From Stomorhina lunata (lineage: Eukaryota > Arthropoda > Insecta > Diptera > Rhiniidae): a stretch of 64,000 nucleotides of DNA. The notes below the pieces were generated by a model. The model had not been told where the DNA came from. It saw nothing but the letters and a program-made list of their open reading frames with translations, and made no database searches. Positions 9,600-21,153 of the stretch are shown here, one piece after another. The first letter of the stretch is position 1. Each line of letters begins with the position of its first letter. The DNA is taken from the NCBI GenBank assembly GCA_933228675.1, contig OW121743.1, forward strand, positions 12,030,464 to 12,094,463, read 5' to 3'. Made by a program: the position numbers and the translations under genes.

Positions 9600-10340
9600 A
9601 AGCAAATGCATCAGTTCAATTGAATTTTTTGCTTTATTTATATAAATACATATATTTTTTTTTTTACTAAAAGAAGTAATTTTATTTCTCAAGACACCTT
9701 CAAAGTCGGAGCCGGGATCCTTTATACCTTTATATTCATTAATAATATGTGGACAAACAATATTGTCACATGATTTTTGTCTTCGATTAAAACTTTTGTT
9801 GGCTCTGAAAGGACTTAGTACCCAGGTTTGGTGTCTTTTCACAATACATTGGTGATGTCAATACCGTAAGCCGATCCAACATATTCCGTTGGATAACCAC
9901 GTTCTTCTTTTTTTAACCAGAGACTTTTGTCGGTTGGAAGTTTGCAGTACGATTAACTCTAACAGTAGGTACTCAAGGTAAAAATTCGACGTCCTATCAG
10001 GTAAACTCGAAGCGGTAAGAATGTGTGGAAGTTATCAAAATACAATAGATGACTGACAAAATTTGGAATCGCTTGTGACAACCTAATTCAAAATAATAGT
10101 AAATTTGTTGAAATAAAATCGAAATCAAAAAAATGTATTTACCTAGTTATAACAAAGAATTTTACTCCCCAGGGATGCAGATGGACCCTTTTTCGCCGAA
10201 CACATTTGCTCATCAATATATAACCGAGCATTTTTCGGAATTGAGTCGAAACGCTCAAAAAGAAGCGTAGCAACTTTTCTTATTCGAAAATGTGGATCAT
10301 AGCCTGAATTTCCCTTTTAACTTGATTCGAGGCATCACTG
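9600..10340 (-). pseudogene. piggyBac-like transposase relic
   Basis: Several blocks on the minus strand, in order and in shifting frames, match the piggyBac/PGBD transposase family. The first, about 10290-10165, reads RKVATLLFERFDSIPKNARL then YIDEQMCSAKKG, containing the DEQ motif with the first catalytic Asp. The second, about 9975-9860, reads TVRVNRTAN, then KKEERGYPTEYVGSAYGIDI and VL-stop-KDTKP, where TGA replaces the usual Trp. The third, about 9840-9650, reads WVLSPFRANKSFNRRQ and NIVCPHIINEYKG. The region with the second catalytic Asp is not recognisable. Frameshifts and stops show a long-dead copy. No TTAA-flanked ends were found. Confidence 0.8.
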
Positions 10341-10534
10341 AATGAAAGGTATTTTTTTTTATCTGCTCAAACCTATTGTTTACACGCAATCTGGAACAAG
10401 TCGGAATCCATATTCACTCCAGTGTAGTTCAATATTTGGGTAACGAAAAATTTGTGTTTATATTTCTGTAACTGCAGCTCAATTAATTTTCTGGCTTATC
10501 AACTCCATAACATCGTCAGTAAAGAAATAATAAA

Positions 10535-11317
10535 AACACGTAAGAAAGCGCTATAGTCGGTCAAGACCGACCTTACGATACCCTTCACCACTAAGGTCAA
10601 AGGTGTTCTTTTTCCTGTATAAAGACAAATAAATATTTGCTAAATTTTGCCATCATACAAACATTTTCTCAAAACTTATATATTTAAGATGTTTTTGTAA
10701 TTTTGACTTATATGAGAGCTAGGGTCAAATGTGGACCGGTTATCTCGAAATTTGACAAATTGATTACAGTTGTTACAAAAATTATGTATGCAAAACATAA
10801 ACTTAAAATTCTCATTATCTTTAGATTTACGAGCGTTTAAGTGATTTTTGTCTCAATTAGTGCGTTTTGACAGAAGAGTTTGTATGGGAGCTATGGTCAA
10901 ATGTGGACCGATTTCAACGAAATTGTGTACAGTGATTTAGGTTTACATAAGCAGTATTTGTTTTAAATTTTATGAAAAAATATCGATATTTGTGGCCAAT
11001 ATATCAATTCCGGAAAGTGGGACCTATGGCAGGTACCATAAATAATGGACCGATTTTTACGAATTTCAATAGCCATGGTCCCATTATCAATAAAATGATC
11101 TTTGCCAAATTTCATCAAATTATCTTTAGACTACAAGGTTTACATGGGGGTCCAGTTAGCCAGCTAGACGGACGGACGGACATTGCTAAATCGACTCAGA
11201 AAGTGATTCTAAGCCTCTTGGTATAGTAAAAGGTTGGTCTAAGATAAATATTTCCATGCGTTACATACATCAGCACAAACTTGTAATACTCTTTCCACCT
11301 ATGGCGGTGAAGGGTAT
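10535..11317 (+). mobile_element. DINE-1/mini-me-like element A (783 bp)
   Basis: Begins AACACGTAAGAAAGCGC, followed by a small hairpin (GTCGGTCAAGACCGAC) and a TACCCTTCACC motif. It ends with the inverse GGTGAAGGGTAT. A short GACGGACGGACGGAC run (the GTCY microsatellite, read inverted) lies at about 11169-11181. The same architecture is found at 32710-33475, at 18136-21153 and, inverted, at 35725-38899. In the dipteran literature this layout (TA and GTCY microsatellites, subterminal inverted repeats, insertion at T-T) belongs to mini-me/DINE-1, regarded as non-autonomous Helentrons. No coding capacity. Confidence 0.8.
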
Positions 11318-11726
11318 AAAAAATTTAATGGAGTTTTCAATTTCTTTACCTCAATAGGTAGATCTATTTTTCCTTGGAAGACAGCTTCATTTACATTCAT
11401 CGCCATAAGATACTTTTACATTCAGACAAATCTCTGCTAAAGTTTGGAAGATCTGAAGAGAAATACATATGTATGCCCAGTAAAACTTTTCATTACCAAA
11501 TAATGAGTTAAACAGTTAAACTATTGAACACGAACTACTTACTCATTCGCTGTTTAAGTCATTACATTAACATGGGGATGTCATTGGAGGCAAGTACTTA
11601 CCAATTGCAGAAAAGTAATGACTTGGGTAAGCAATTTGAAAGCAACAACAACAGCAACAACTTTTTTGTTGTTGTTTTATTAAAAACATGTATTTTTAAA
11701 CGAAATACAAAATTTTTTTTATGATC

Positions 11727-11795
11727 CCATGGGGGCTCGAACCCAGACCCTCCGACTGCTAGGCAGAGACTCTTCCACTGAGCTACTTCATATGT
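11727..11795 (-). other. tRNA-like sequence (SINE head or tRNA pseudogene)
   Basis: Read on the minus strand, TAGCTCAGTGGAAGAG resembles an A box and GGGTTCGAGCC a B box, at the spacing expected in a tRNA. The anticodon-loop region reads CTAGCAG. The stems match imperfectly, no clean acceptor stem forms, and A-rich DNA follows. It looks like a SINE promoter head or a tRNA relic and not a working tRNA gene. Confidence 0.5.
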
Positions 11796-12014
11796 TGAAA
11801 ACTTAGCAGTTTATAATTAATATAAACAATTTTTATTTTTAGATCCAAAATCATGTGAAAATAACTTTGTTTTTCCCTGCTTTTTTTTGCTTTGTTGTAA
11901 TTTTTGGAAAAATATTTTTATACGATTTTTTGTAATTATTTTCAAACTTTTTTAAAATTATTTTAAAACTTAAACAATTTAAATCTTCTTTTTTGTATAA
12001 GTTTTTACATAAGA

Positions 12015-12215
12015 TTGACTCTTACTTACTTAAATGTTACAACCTGTTAAGGTCAAAGTCCGAGCATTTTTTAGGATTCCATGGATTTCGATCTTGTGTG
12101 AATATTCTCCAATTTTATAGGCCAAGCTTTGAAAAATGTTCCTCTACTTGGTCTTTCTATCGAAGTTTCGGACATCCTCCTCTAATATTAGGTAGTGGGA
12201 CATTTCAATTCTAAT
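12015..12215 (-). pseudogene. LINE 3'-end fragment
   Basis: Matches 35045-35165, the 3' end of a LINE on the minus strand: TTACTTACTTAAATG, then AGGTCAAAGTCCGAGCATTTT, then CTACTTGGTCTTTCTATCGAAG. Only the last codons and the 3' UTR survive. The run 12240-12600 next to it is unassigned. Confidence 0.6.
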
Positions 12216-12604
12216 TTTATCCTCTTCATTGTATTTTTTTTTCAAGAGAGGGTTACTAGCCCGTAATCCTAACCCATTTTTATCGATCTTATGGGACAAC
12301 TCTCGGAACATGTTAACTCACAATATTAATGGGTGTTAAACTAGCTCCCCGGGTGATACCATGAGGAGGTGTGTGTCCACAGTTGAGATGAAGGATGACC
12401 CAGATAAGTTGGGCTTACCAAGTTAAGACCAATTAGAATCGTGTTTGGTATTCAACATCCCCATACATAATCAAAATTGACTCATGATGGTATTTTTTCA
12501 TTAACGTGAGTTAGTTTTACAAATTTTTTTTACAGAAGATAATATTTAAGTTCTTAAAATTCAAAAATCATTTAAAAAGACTCTTTTAATAAAAAAAAAC
12601 TAAA

Positions 12605-12655
12605 AAAAATTGTTGCCCTTGGTGGGATTTGAACCGGGGCCATTCAGTTTAAATT
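12605..12655 (-). other. tRNA-like 3' half (B-box-containing)
   Basis: On the minus strand GGTTCAAATCCCACCAAGGG is a good B box with the start of an acceptor-like 3' strand, followed by an A-rich run. The 5' half is not recognisable. Probably a SINE or tRNA relic. Confidence 0.4.
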
Positions 12656-13369
12656 ACCATCTTAATTACAAATAAGTACTTCTGTAATAACTTAATATTT
12701 ATTCGGATGGTATGTTGTAGTCGTTACAAGGTAACCAGTTATCAGAGTACTTGCCATTACCAAAGTTTTGCTGGGTGTATATCGGAACTCGTCAATAGAG
12801 GCGTTTATTTGGAAATACTTCCTCTAGTAAAACCACCAGTTAATGGAGAAACTGTTGGGCCTGAAACTTCTAAAAGAATATTTTTAAATATTGAAGCTAT
12901 TACTAATATTGAAGGTATTACTGAAATCTAGGTTCCATTCTTGATTAAAAATTGTAATGTTTTTCAATGTCACCACAAAGAAAAGATGTGTGGAGGCATT
13001 GCTCCTATTATTCAAAAAATGGGTCAAAATGCAAAACGTACCTTGTAATAATTGATTGTAGTCAAGGATTGAATTAGAATAAACTGATGCAGATTTGTAG
13101 ATATATAATTCCGAATGTAATCCACAGAGTTAATACAAAACTTTCAATTCGGTTCCTGAGGGCTAAATGATTGGGTGAGGACAAAAGTCGCTGGTTGGAA
13201 ATAGATCTCATATAAGATTTCAGTTGTAAGTGGTGGATTTTCGTATTGCTTGCTCGACAAAGATCCAAACCATTTGCAATTGGAAAGAAATACAAAATCT
13301 AATTAGTTTTGGAATTTGGACAAAATATTGAATTTTATTCAGTTAAGTAACCTTTCTCTTCGGGAGTTA

Positions 13370-13486
13370 ATCAACTGAGGTCGAAACTTGAACAAGGCCA
13401 AAACGAGAGATTTAATATATGATGAGCAAATAGGATTTGTTTTTCCCAGAGGTCGTTCTATTGATTTGTATCATATCTTAGGAATC
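13370..13486 (+). pseudogene. Possible LINE reverse transcriptase fragment, cut by a mariner
   Basis: The frame running into the mariner reads DEQIGFVFPRGRSIDLYHIL. This resembles the EQxGFRxGRS block at the start of the RT finger/palm region of non-LTR retrotransposons, with two extra residues. It is interrupted at the TA at 13487 and I could not see a continuation after 14795. Short match, so tentative. Confidence 0.4.
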
Positions 13487-13488
13487 TA

Positions 13489-14792
13489 TCGGGTGTTTTT
13501 TATTGAGGTATAGAACTTTAAGTTGGCATCACTTTTTTAACTGGCGGCCATTTTGTCAGCTGTCAAGTGATTAATATTTAGTTTGGTTTGCCATTTCATC
13601 ATGAACAGGTTGACAAAAGAACAACGATTGCAAATCGTGCAAATTTATTTCGAAAATAATGGTTCAGTTCGCGAAGTTTACCGCAAGCTCCGTCCATTTT
13701 ATGGTCGACATAATCGTCCATCAGAGCAATTAATTCGGTTAACTATGGATCGTTTTCGCACTACGTTTACTCCATGTGATAATACGCATCAGCAGCGACG
13801 TCGAACAGTGCGCACCGAAGAAACAATTGCCGCTGTAGAGCAAAGTGTTGAAGAGGACCCGAATGAATCGATTCGCCCCCGTGCACAGCAATTGGAGCTT
13901 TGTCCATCAACTTTATGTAAGATTTTGCGCAAAGATCTTGGCTTGCGACCTTACAAGATCCAGCTTGTGCAAGAATTAAAGCCGCGAGACCATGCAATGC
14001 GTCGTGATTTTGGTGTATGGGCCGAAAATGAGATTGATCTCGATGCTGATTTTCATCGCAAAGTTTTGTTCAGAGATGAGGCTCATTTTTGGTTGAATGG
14101 CTACGTTAACAAGCAAAATTGCCGCATTTGGAGTGAAGAGAATCCACATGAGACCCTTGAGACGCCATTACATCCACAAAAACTGACTGTTTGGTGTGCT
14201 CTATGGGCTGGTGGAGTCATTGGGCCATACTTCTTCCGAAATAATGCTGGAGAGTCAGTTACCATAAATGGAGACCGGTATAGAGCCATGATAACCGACT
14301 ATTTTGTTCCCCAATTGGATGGCATGAATGTGGATGAGTTGTGGTTTCAACAAGACGGCGCTACATGCCACACAGCGCACGTCACAATTGATTTATTGAA
14401 GGAAACATTCGATGAGCGCATAATTTCGCGGAATGAACCTGTCAATTGGCCACCAAGATCGTGCGATTTGACACCACTGGATTATTTTCTTTGGGGATAT
14501 GTGAAGTCGCTCGTCTACGCCAACAAACCAGAAACGTTAGGGGACTTGGAAGCCAACATTCGTGGCGTTATTGCCAACATACGGCCCCATATGCTCGAAA
14601 AAGTAGTTGAAAATTGGACCTGTAGAATTGGCTTTATTCGAGCCAGCCGCGGCGGCCACATGCCCGAAATCATATTTAAACATTAATGGCATAAAATTAT
14701 CCTTCCAATAAAGCCAAATTGATGGACATTAAAACGATTTTCTTGTGTTTTATTTCAATTCGAAGTTCTATACCTCTAAAAAAAACACCCAT
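13489..14792 (+). mobile_element. DD41D mariner, family 1, copy 2 (complete, 1304 bp)
   Basis: TA duplications at 13487-13488 and 14793-14794 enclose imperfect 28-bp inverted repeats: TCGGGTGTTTTTTATTGAGG on the left, ATGGGTGTTTTTTTTAGAGG as the complement of the right. Both contain GAGGTATAGAACTT. The single transposase frame between them is unbroken. This is the only element in the window that looks structurally whole. Confidence 0.97.
13601..14686 (+). CDS. DD41D mariner transposase, intact (361 aa)
   Basis: Tc1/mariner-superfamily transposase, expected to act in the nucleus by binding the element's inverted repeats and moving it between TA sites. The ATG at 13601 (MNRLTKEQRLQIVQIYFENN) is chosen because the frame upstream has no ATG. 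Residues 1-60 and about 80-125 are the two helix-turn-helix units (FYGRHNRPSEQLIRLTMDRF; LEL-CPSTLCKILRKDLGL). The nuclease follows with catalytic Asp residues in FRDEAHFWLNG (about residue 150), WFQQDGATCH (about 252) and LTPLDYFLWG (about 294). Forty-one residues separate the second and third, giving DD41D, the signature reported for the rosa group of flies; classical mariner is DD34D. The C-terminus IFKH matches copy 1. FRDEAH here replaces FSDEAH of copies 1 and 3. No introns. Whether it is active cannot be told from sequence. Confidence 0.95.
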   Translation: MNRLTKEQRLQIVQIYFENNGSVREVYRKLRPFYGRHNRPSEQLIRLTMDRFRTTFTPCDNTHQQRRRTVRTEETIAAVEQSVEEDPNESIRPRAQQLELCPSTLCKILRKDLGLRPYKIQLVQELKPRDHAMRRDFGVWAENEIDLDADFHRKVLFRDEAHFWLNGYVNKQNCRIWSEENPHETLETPLHPQKLTVWCALWAGGVIGPYFFRNNAGESVTINGDRYRAMITDYFVPQLDGMNVDELWFQQDGATCHTAHVTIDLLKETFDERIISRNEPVNWPPRSCDLTPLDYFLWGYVKSLVYANKPETLGDLEANIRGVIANIRPHMLEKVVENWTCRIGFIRASRGGHMPEIIFKH

Positions 14793-14794
14793 TA

Positions 14795-17230
14795 CATTCG
14801 CTGAAAGAAACACCGGCGGATTCACCACAAAATATTCTTTAAGTTTTGATAAGACAATTTTTTCATATGGTCAACGGTTGTGGAGTTTTTAATACAAAAA
14901 TGTAAAAAGTATTTTTTTTTCCAAAATCGAACAATTTTTAAAATGCAGTTTATTCAAGCCGGTCTTAGAATAAGGAGGTAGAATTAAAGATTTTTAACAA
15001 AAAATTTTAAATTAAAAATTTGTTTACAAGCCCTAGTTTCCGAGTTATGGATCCCCGAAATTGTATATATAAAAAGTTGATAAAATGGTAACACTGGTTG
15101 CATTTTTACTGGAATACGGCAACCTACAATTTTTCTAAGTATTGGAAGTTAAATTAAAATTTCAGTTAGTGCAAAATTGTTTCTTGTGATCTAAAAATTG
15201 CTTGTTTTGATCTAAAAAAATTAATATTAAAATATTAATGGAAAAGTGCCTGAACCTATCTTGCCAATTTTAATGGACTGGGACATAATACCAAGGCTAG
15301 GGGAATATCTTTGCCAAAATGGTCATTCATTAAATCTGGTAAGACATGATAATTGTGATGGATGTACTCGTATTTGGTCGTAAGTACTAGACAAAAAGTC
15401 GTAAGTACTAGACAAAAAGTATTTGAAAAATATTTAAGTAATTTTTTTTTAAGTTGCTCTAAAAGATACACAGACAAATAATAAAAGAAAATCTACAAAA
15501 TGTAACACGAAAGTTACATTTCGTAAAGGATCGTTTTTCGAAGGATCGCACCTGTCTGTAGGCCAAATATTGATGTACGCTTATTTGTGGACAAAAAACT
15601 TAAATTTGGACTTTATAATAACACTGCTCTGCAAAAATTCATTTTTTGTCTTTCCTTTTAATAAGACTATGCGGACTATATGGATCTTGATGCGCTAAAC
15701 TCAGATCCGTTGTCGGTTTTTTTCCATCAGATCTGGATTTTTTTTACGGGCGTGCCAAATTTTTCCCCTTAAATTAGTCAGGTACGGAGACCTATTTCGT
15801 CCTAACTCGAGAACGACTCATCCGATTTTCAAAATTAAAACACTTGAAGATGCATAACAAAATTGCATTTATTTTAATCTAATATAATTTTCCTGTTTCT
15901 CTTATCGTTTTGGAGTTATTGAGAAATTAATGGAGAACAAATTTTTTTTCGTGCAAAATTCGTAATTTTTTTCAGGTTAAAAATGTAATTAAAAAAAAAG
16001 ATATTTGATATTTTGTAGAAATGACATGGATAAAGATATCACAATGAAATTTTGTAGTTATCTAGACCAATAGGATCTAAAAGCAATAGACTAAAAAAAA
16101 TTCTCAATTTTAACTGAAAAATTCCCCAATTCCCAACTCGGGAGAAAAGGGTTTCAAAAACGAGTTTTTTTTTACAAAAATGGCAACACTGACTCTATTT
16201 GCTGCTCGTTTCAGAAAAAAACTTTTCTAATCAATAACAGATATGTTAGAAAATATGAATATTATAATTTTTTTCAAATCGGTGCTTTGCCTTTTGAGAA
16301 ATTTTTATTTAAACCAAAGTTTTTTTTTACAAATTGGCATTCTCATTATGCTTTCTTTTAAAAACTTTAAAAATCTTTTTATGTTTCTTAGGAAAATATT
16401 TTTTTATTAGTGAAAAATATAGCTATCTTTTATGGAAAAATTAAAAAAAGCGACATTTTTTTAAGTTTCAACTTTGAATATTTTTAACTTTTAAACGAAA
16501 GACTTGCACAAAAATTATATAGAATTTTATTACAAATTTAACGAATATTCTTAAAGAATTTTCGGCCCTCAGATGCGTCCACCACATCAAAAAAAGCTTA
16601 AAAAAATAGGTAAAAAATCAATTGAAAAATTAGGTTTCATCAGGCTTGAGTTCATTTAATTTTCAAATTATTAATTTTGAAAATTGGAAAGTAAATTATG
16701 GAGAAAAACTGAAAAAATTATTTTTGAACGCGGCTAGTGGATTGCAATTTCTGTCCCGCCACAGGACGTCATCAGCACTTAGCGCCCTCGACCACAGTCG
16801 AGTTATCAAATTGCAGAGATAATCATCAATTTAACTCATTGAGTTTGATCGAACATCACTACGTTTAATTGATTGTGTATTCTCCTATTACTTGTTAATT
16901 CCCAAATAAGTAAAAAATCAACCCAAAAATTCCTTTTTACCCAAATATGTATCTCGAAACCTAAAGGAGATAACCTACACATGTAAGCGTATCTTCTGAA
17001 GGGCAACTTAAGTTTAAAATTTCATTTCAATCCATCCATAAATGGATTTTTGGCGAATTTTTAAAAAAGTCGAACACCCGAGGTGACTTTAAAGGTCCAT
17101 CAATCACTCTGCCGAGCCCCCATGCACCAGTGCTTTTGAAAACCAACTTGAATGCTCCTTGACTATCACCGTGCCAAATTTCATTAAAATATCTCTAGTC
17201 GTTCAAAAGTTACAGAATTATTTCCATAAA
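14795..17230. other. AT-rich non-coding stretch, no gene recognised
   Basis: Poly-A/T-rich DNA with no supported open frame. A perfect tandem doublet of a 22-base unit (GTCGTAAGTACTAGACAAAAA) sits at about 15377-15420. Two diverged segments share the phrase GGYAACACTG (15090, 16182), and another diverged theme is CGAGTTATGG/CGAGAACG near 15045 and 15815, so old repeats are likely. A GC-richer patch at 16730-16830 (GTCCCGCCACAGGACGTCAT) is unassigned. Confidence 0.5.
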
Positions 17231-17239
17231 AAAGCGTCC

Positions 17240-17850
17240 ATAAACCACTGTATGTTGATTGGAATATCTTTTGTCGTGAGGTTGTAGTGTTGGGGTCCTT
17301 TCACGCCAATTTGAGAATTCGGGCTCCAGGCATAATTGTTGAAATCAACAAATCCAAGCTCGGTCACAGAAAATACAATAGAAGCCATCCTGTTAAAGAA
17401 CAGCGGGTTTTTGAAGGAGTTGAAAGGATAAGTGCTTCATGGTTCCTGTTGAAGAACGGACCCGTGAAACATTGTTACCGCTTATTAAAAATCACATTAT
17501 GCCTGGATCCATCATAATCTCAGATTTTTGGAGCGCCTACGACACCCCTGACAAAGAGGGATACACGCACGAAAATGTTAATCATTTCGTATCCTTCGTA
17601 AACGACATTGGTGAGCATACGAACACAATTGAGAGTCTATGGAGGCACTTAAAGGCTACCGTGCCGGAATAAAACCGCACGGAACCCAACGGTTATATTA
17701 AAAAAAATTCATTTTCATACGATGGTGCGGGGCAAACTCAGAAAATGGATTCACGGAATTTTTAAGGCTTGCGGAGTTAATGTACAAGCCAATTAATCCC
17801 CAAGAAAACTTGGAAGCAATAAGAGGGTTGCCAGCAGATATGCATATATT
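17240..17850 (+). pseudogene. Merlin-type transposase relic (ISXO2/IS1016-like DDE)
   Basis: The plus strand encodes WNIFCREV (about 17258), then APGIIVEINKSKLGHRKYNR, then FEGVERIS. After a +1 shift it continues with MVPVEERTRETLLPLIKNHI, SIIISDFWSAYD, then GYTHENVNHFVSFVN and GEHTNTIESLWRHLKATVPE. This order is that of Merlin transposases, eukaryotic relatives of bacterial IS1016/IS1595 elements. Expected catalytic residues are the Asp of IVEIDESK (here Asn, so lost), the Asp of ISD-W (present) and the Glu of NTIESLW (present). After a stop a GFTEFLRLAELMYKPINP tail lies near 17755. The frameshift near 17440, the lost first Asp and the internal stop make it dead. Inverted repeats were not found. 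Confidence 0.88.
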
Positions 17851-17937
17851 ACATACATATGTACATACATTAGGGCGACAGAAAATTTTTTTTCTTTGAT
17901 TTCAAATGTTTTTCAACGGAATATTATGACACAAGGT

Positions 17938-18035
17938 CAATGTTGGGCAAAGTCTCTCTGATTCTCTCTTATTTTGTATTTTGCTACCCCTAGGGTTAGC
18001 AAAATATAAATTCAGACAGACTTTGCCCAACATTG
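17938..18035. mobile_element. 98-bp hAT-like MITE
   Basis: Inverted repeats of about 25 bp, CAATGTTGGGCAAAGTCT then a mismatch then TCTGA, end at both sides. Flanks are CACAAGGT (17930-17937) and CACTAGGT (18036-18043), an 8-bp target duplication with one mismatch. The opposite F1 arm has the unoccupied CACTAGGT at 22780-22787 when read inverted. An 8-bp duplication with CA-start ends fits hAT. Confidence 0.85.
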
Positions 18036-18135
18036 CACTAGGTCTAAAAGTTTAGTTCTGAAAATTTGACCCAAATCGAACAACGTTCTAGGGTCGCGCA
18101 TCGCGGTACAAAGTTTAAGAGCCAATTTATATTGA

Positions 18136-20986
18136 AACAAGTAAGAGTGGTATATTCGGCTTTGCCGAATCTTGGATACCTTTCACCAATGGTGTTCCAA
18201 AAGTACTTAATGTAATTCGTAGCAATATTTGGTTATACTAGTATTATATGCAAAGAGTCTTTAAAATTAAGAGTCGGAAAACGAAAACCTTTTCGGTGGC
18301 GTCATCATCTAGAATAGTTATGCACCCAAAGGTTAGGTTGGGCAGGTGGCTGATGTCTAGGGAAGCTTCACTTGGGTTCTAAAGTGGTCCCTTTGTGAAA
18401 GATAATGATTACTAGACTACAAGTAGAGAATGCATATTTAAGCCAGCCAGTAGCTTCGAAATAAAATAGACACATATTTTACGAACATTTAATAAAGTTC
18501 GATAGACCAGATAAACTATGCAGAAAAGATGCTTCAAAATGTAGATGCCCTTAGATTTGCAATAGCACATCGATTTGATGAAGTTTAAGTATTCTGACAT
18601 GCAACCCAAAAACGCTGTGCCCAGTGAGGGTTGTGTACTTTAATTCATACGAATTGTCCAACTATTAAAAGTTCATGATTAGTTATATAAAACTCTAAAC
18701 TGATTTAGGTCAAAGCTTTAACAATGATTGTCAATGTATACAAGCCTTAAAATTATAGGGTATACACTCTTAGTTTTAGATACATACGTGAAATATATAG
18801 CTTTTGAGTGGATGGTTATCAGCTTTGTCGGAAAAGTTTACTTATTAATTTGAAGTTAGTTAATTAATTAAAATGAACACTTCATCAATAATATTTGGGA
18901 TTGTTTACGCCAAATTCCTGAAATTACAAATATTGCCATTTATTGTCCCCATTTCCCCCAAATAGTGCATAGTGGCAATAAATGTACTTGCTGAATGAGT
19001 TACTTTGCAGCATACTATCTATCTCTTTCTAAATATTAAAGCCTAAATTAAATGTCAAACTAGAAATAAGGCTCAGATAGATATTTCCGCCAACTAATCG
19101 TTCTTCTTGATCGATTCCTATCCAGAACAAGACGTGTTGGTAAGATCCATTTGTTCCTACAGAAATAAACTTAATCTAATATCCAAATTCGTTGTCTTTT
19201 CATTTCATACATTGGATTTTGTTTGTTTTCTGTTCCGAGTCACAAAATATACTGAGTATTTTGCTAGTCTCAGGGATTATTAAAAGGTGTTCCAATCCAT
19301 ATAGGTGACATCCACATATTCAACAAACTGAGCTATTCAGGGATGTATAGTTCTTTCGATCTGTCCGATGGATGTTTGGAAAGTTTTGCTCTAGTTCTTT
19401 CTGCAATTTTAATGTGATTTAATTTATCAGCATTAAATCGATTCCCGGTCGGGTTTATATGGGAGATTTCACTAAATGTGAATAGAGCTCGCCGATTTTC
19501 AATATCGAACTTTTCAAGAGATCAGAAATACTTTTGTCAAATGTTGTCCCTCTAGAAAGTTTATTTTAGGCGCTATTGTCCTGAATATCAATATTGTACA
19601 ACGTCTTTATACTAAATGTCATCATCGTATCTATTATAATTTGTCATTTATTAGCTACTAAGAGATTGCCTTAGGCGAAGTTATACGGGATCAATTGTCA
19701 AACGTGAACGGATTTCTCCCAATTGCAATTAAAAAATTTAAATTTTTGTTGATATGTGAGATACTTACATACATATGTACTTCATAGGAAGATTACCTAT
19801 AATTTGATATATAATACATTCTCAAATGTTATCATAATGTTCAAAAGTCAGACACAAAATTAAGATAAATGCAGTGTGTCTGTCTGCTAAAACCAGATTT
19901 GTGGAGCTCCTGAATTGTCCCAACCCTGAATTTCAACATTGTCGATCAAAACACCATCGCTTAAACTCTAAATTATATCTACCACAAATTACAGAATGCA
20001 TCAGGATTTAGATAATCCCCTGCGAAGGACGCTATAAAACTTCATCAAAATAAACATCTGAGATATCGACAAAACAGGAGCTCCAAAAACTTGACTACAA
20101 CAGAAAAAAGGACAGACAGGTAGATGGACGGACATGTAGACGGACGGATAAACAAACAGACGGACGGACGGGTAAACAAACAGACGGACGGACAGACGGA
20201 CGGAGGTCGCGAAATCGATTCTTGTGCCGATTCTGAGTTGATCGGTACAATTTGAATGGTATTCATAATCAGATTTGTGGAGTATATATATCAGATTTTA
20301 GAAAATCCTCCCATAAAGAACGATGTCAAATTTCATCACAATCGGTCCATAAACACCTGAGATATCGCTGAAACAATACTTACAAAATGTAAACAAAATT
20401 TCTTAGACACGTACTTTGGGCAATTTGCTGTACATCAAATGTAGTGTTATGGCGATATCTCAATTGTTTATAGACCGCTTTTGATAAAATTTAATAACGT
20501 GCTTGGTGGGGGAATTTCCTAAAATCTGATATAAAATTTATGTGGGTCCGTTCTAAAGGAGGATAGTTTTTCCTATTTCTGCATTTAATTTTTTCAACAA
20601 ACATTCTCTAATGTGTACTTTGGGCAATTTGCGATACATCAAATTCAGTGTTTTGGCGATATCTCAGTTGTTTATGGACCGATTTTGATAAAATTTTACA
20701 GAGTGCTTTGGGAAAATATTTCCTACAATCTGATATATAACATATTATCACATGTACACCAGGAGTATCTTTTTTCTCTTGTTATTTAAAAGTGTGTTTC
20801 AATAAAAAATTTTAAAATTTTCGTCTAATTTTTGGTATTTTTTCGATATTTTCGGTGTTTATAAACCGATTTTAATGAAATTTAATAGCGTTCATTGCGG
20901 GAGAATTTCCTAAAATCTGATATATAATTTATGTAAGTCCATCCTCCAGGGGCTTCAGAAACTTGATTTCAACAGACAGACAGACG

Positions 20987-21018
<32 letters not shown>

Positions 21019-21153
21019 GACATCGCTTATTCGATTCTCCTCCCGATTCTGAGTCGATCGGTATAATTTTTATGGGGTCTACGATCACTAATAAAAAAAT
21101 TACAAACGGAATCACAAACTTATAATACCCTTTCACCTATTGGTGAAGGGTAT
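18136..21153 (-). mobile_element. DINE-1/Helentron-like element C (3.0 kb)
   Basis: Starts AACAAGTAAGAGTGGTATATTCGGC, with the hairpin ATTCGGCTTTGCCGAAT, and ends TTGGTGAAGGGTAT. It contains two GTCY-type tracts (GACGGACAGACGG runs at about 20109-20204 and 20970-21020) and repeated blocks of the type 'GATATCTCAGTTGTTTATGGACCGATTTTGATAAAATTT', which occur at about 20340, 20450, 20660 and 20860. This is a near-identical inverted twin of 35725-38899. No helicase or Rep domain is visible, so it would depend on an autonomous partner. The strand is set by taking the hairpin end as the 3' end. Confidence 0.8.
20099..20205. repeat. GTCY microsatellite tract inside element C
   Basis: Imperfect GACGGACGGACAGAC runs with GGTAAACAAACAGACGGACGG interruptions. 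The read-through frame here looks like a Pro/Ser/Val-rich protein only because of the tetranucleotide repeat. A second tract lies at about 20970-21020. Confidence 0.9.

Noticed and set aside
11727..12655. Functional tRNA genes
   Set aside because: Box motifs are present but stems are mismatched and one copy lacks its 5' half; best read as SINE heads or pseudogenes.
13074..13295. 73-residue minus-strand frame left of the intact mariner
   Set aside because: No recognisable domain, no repeats and no supporting signals; treated as chance.
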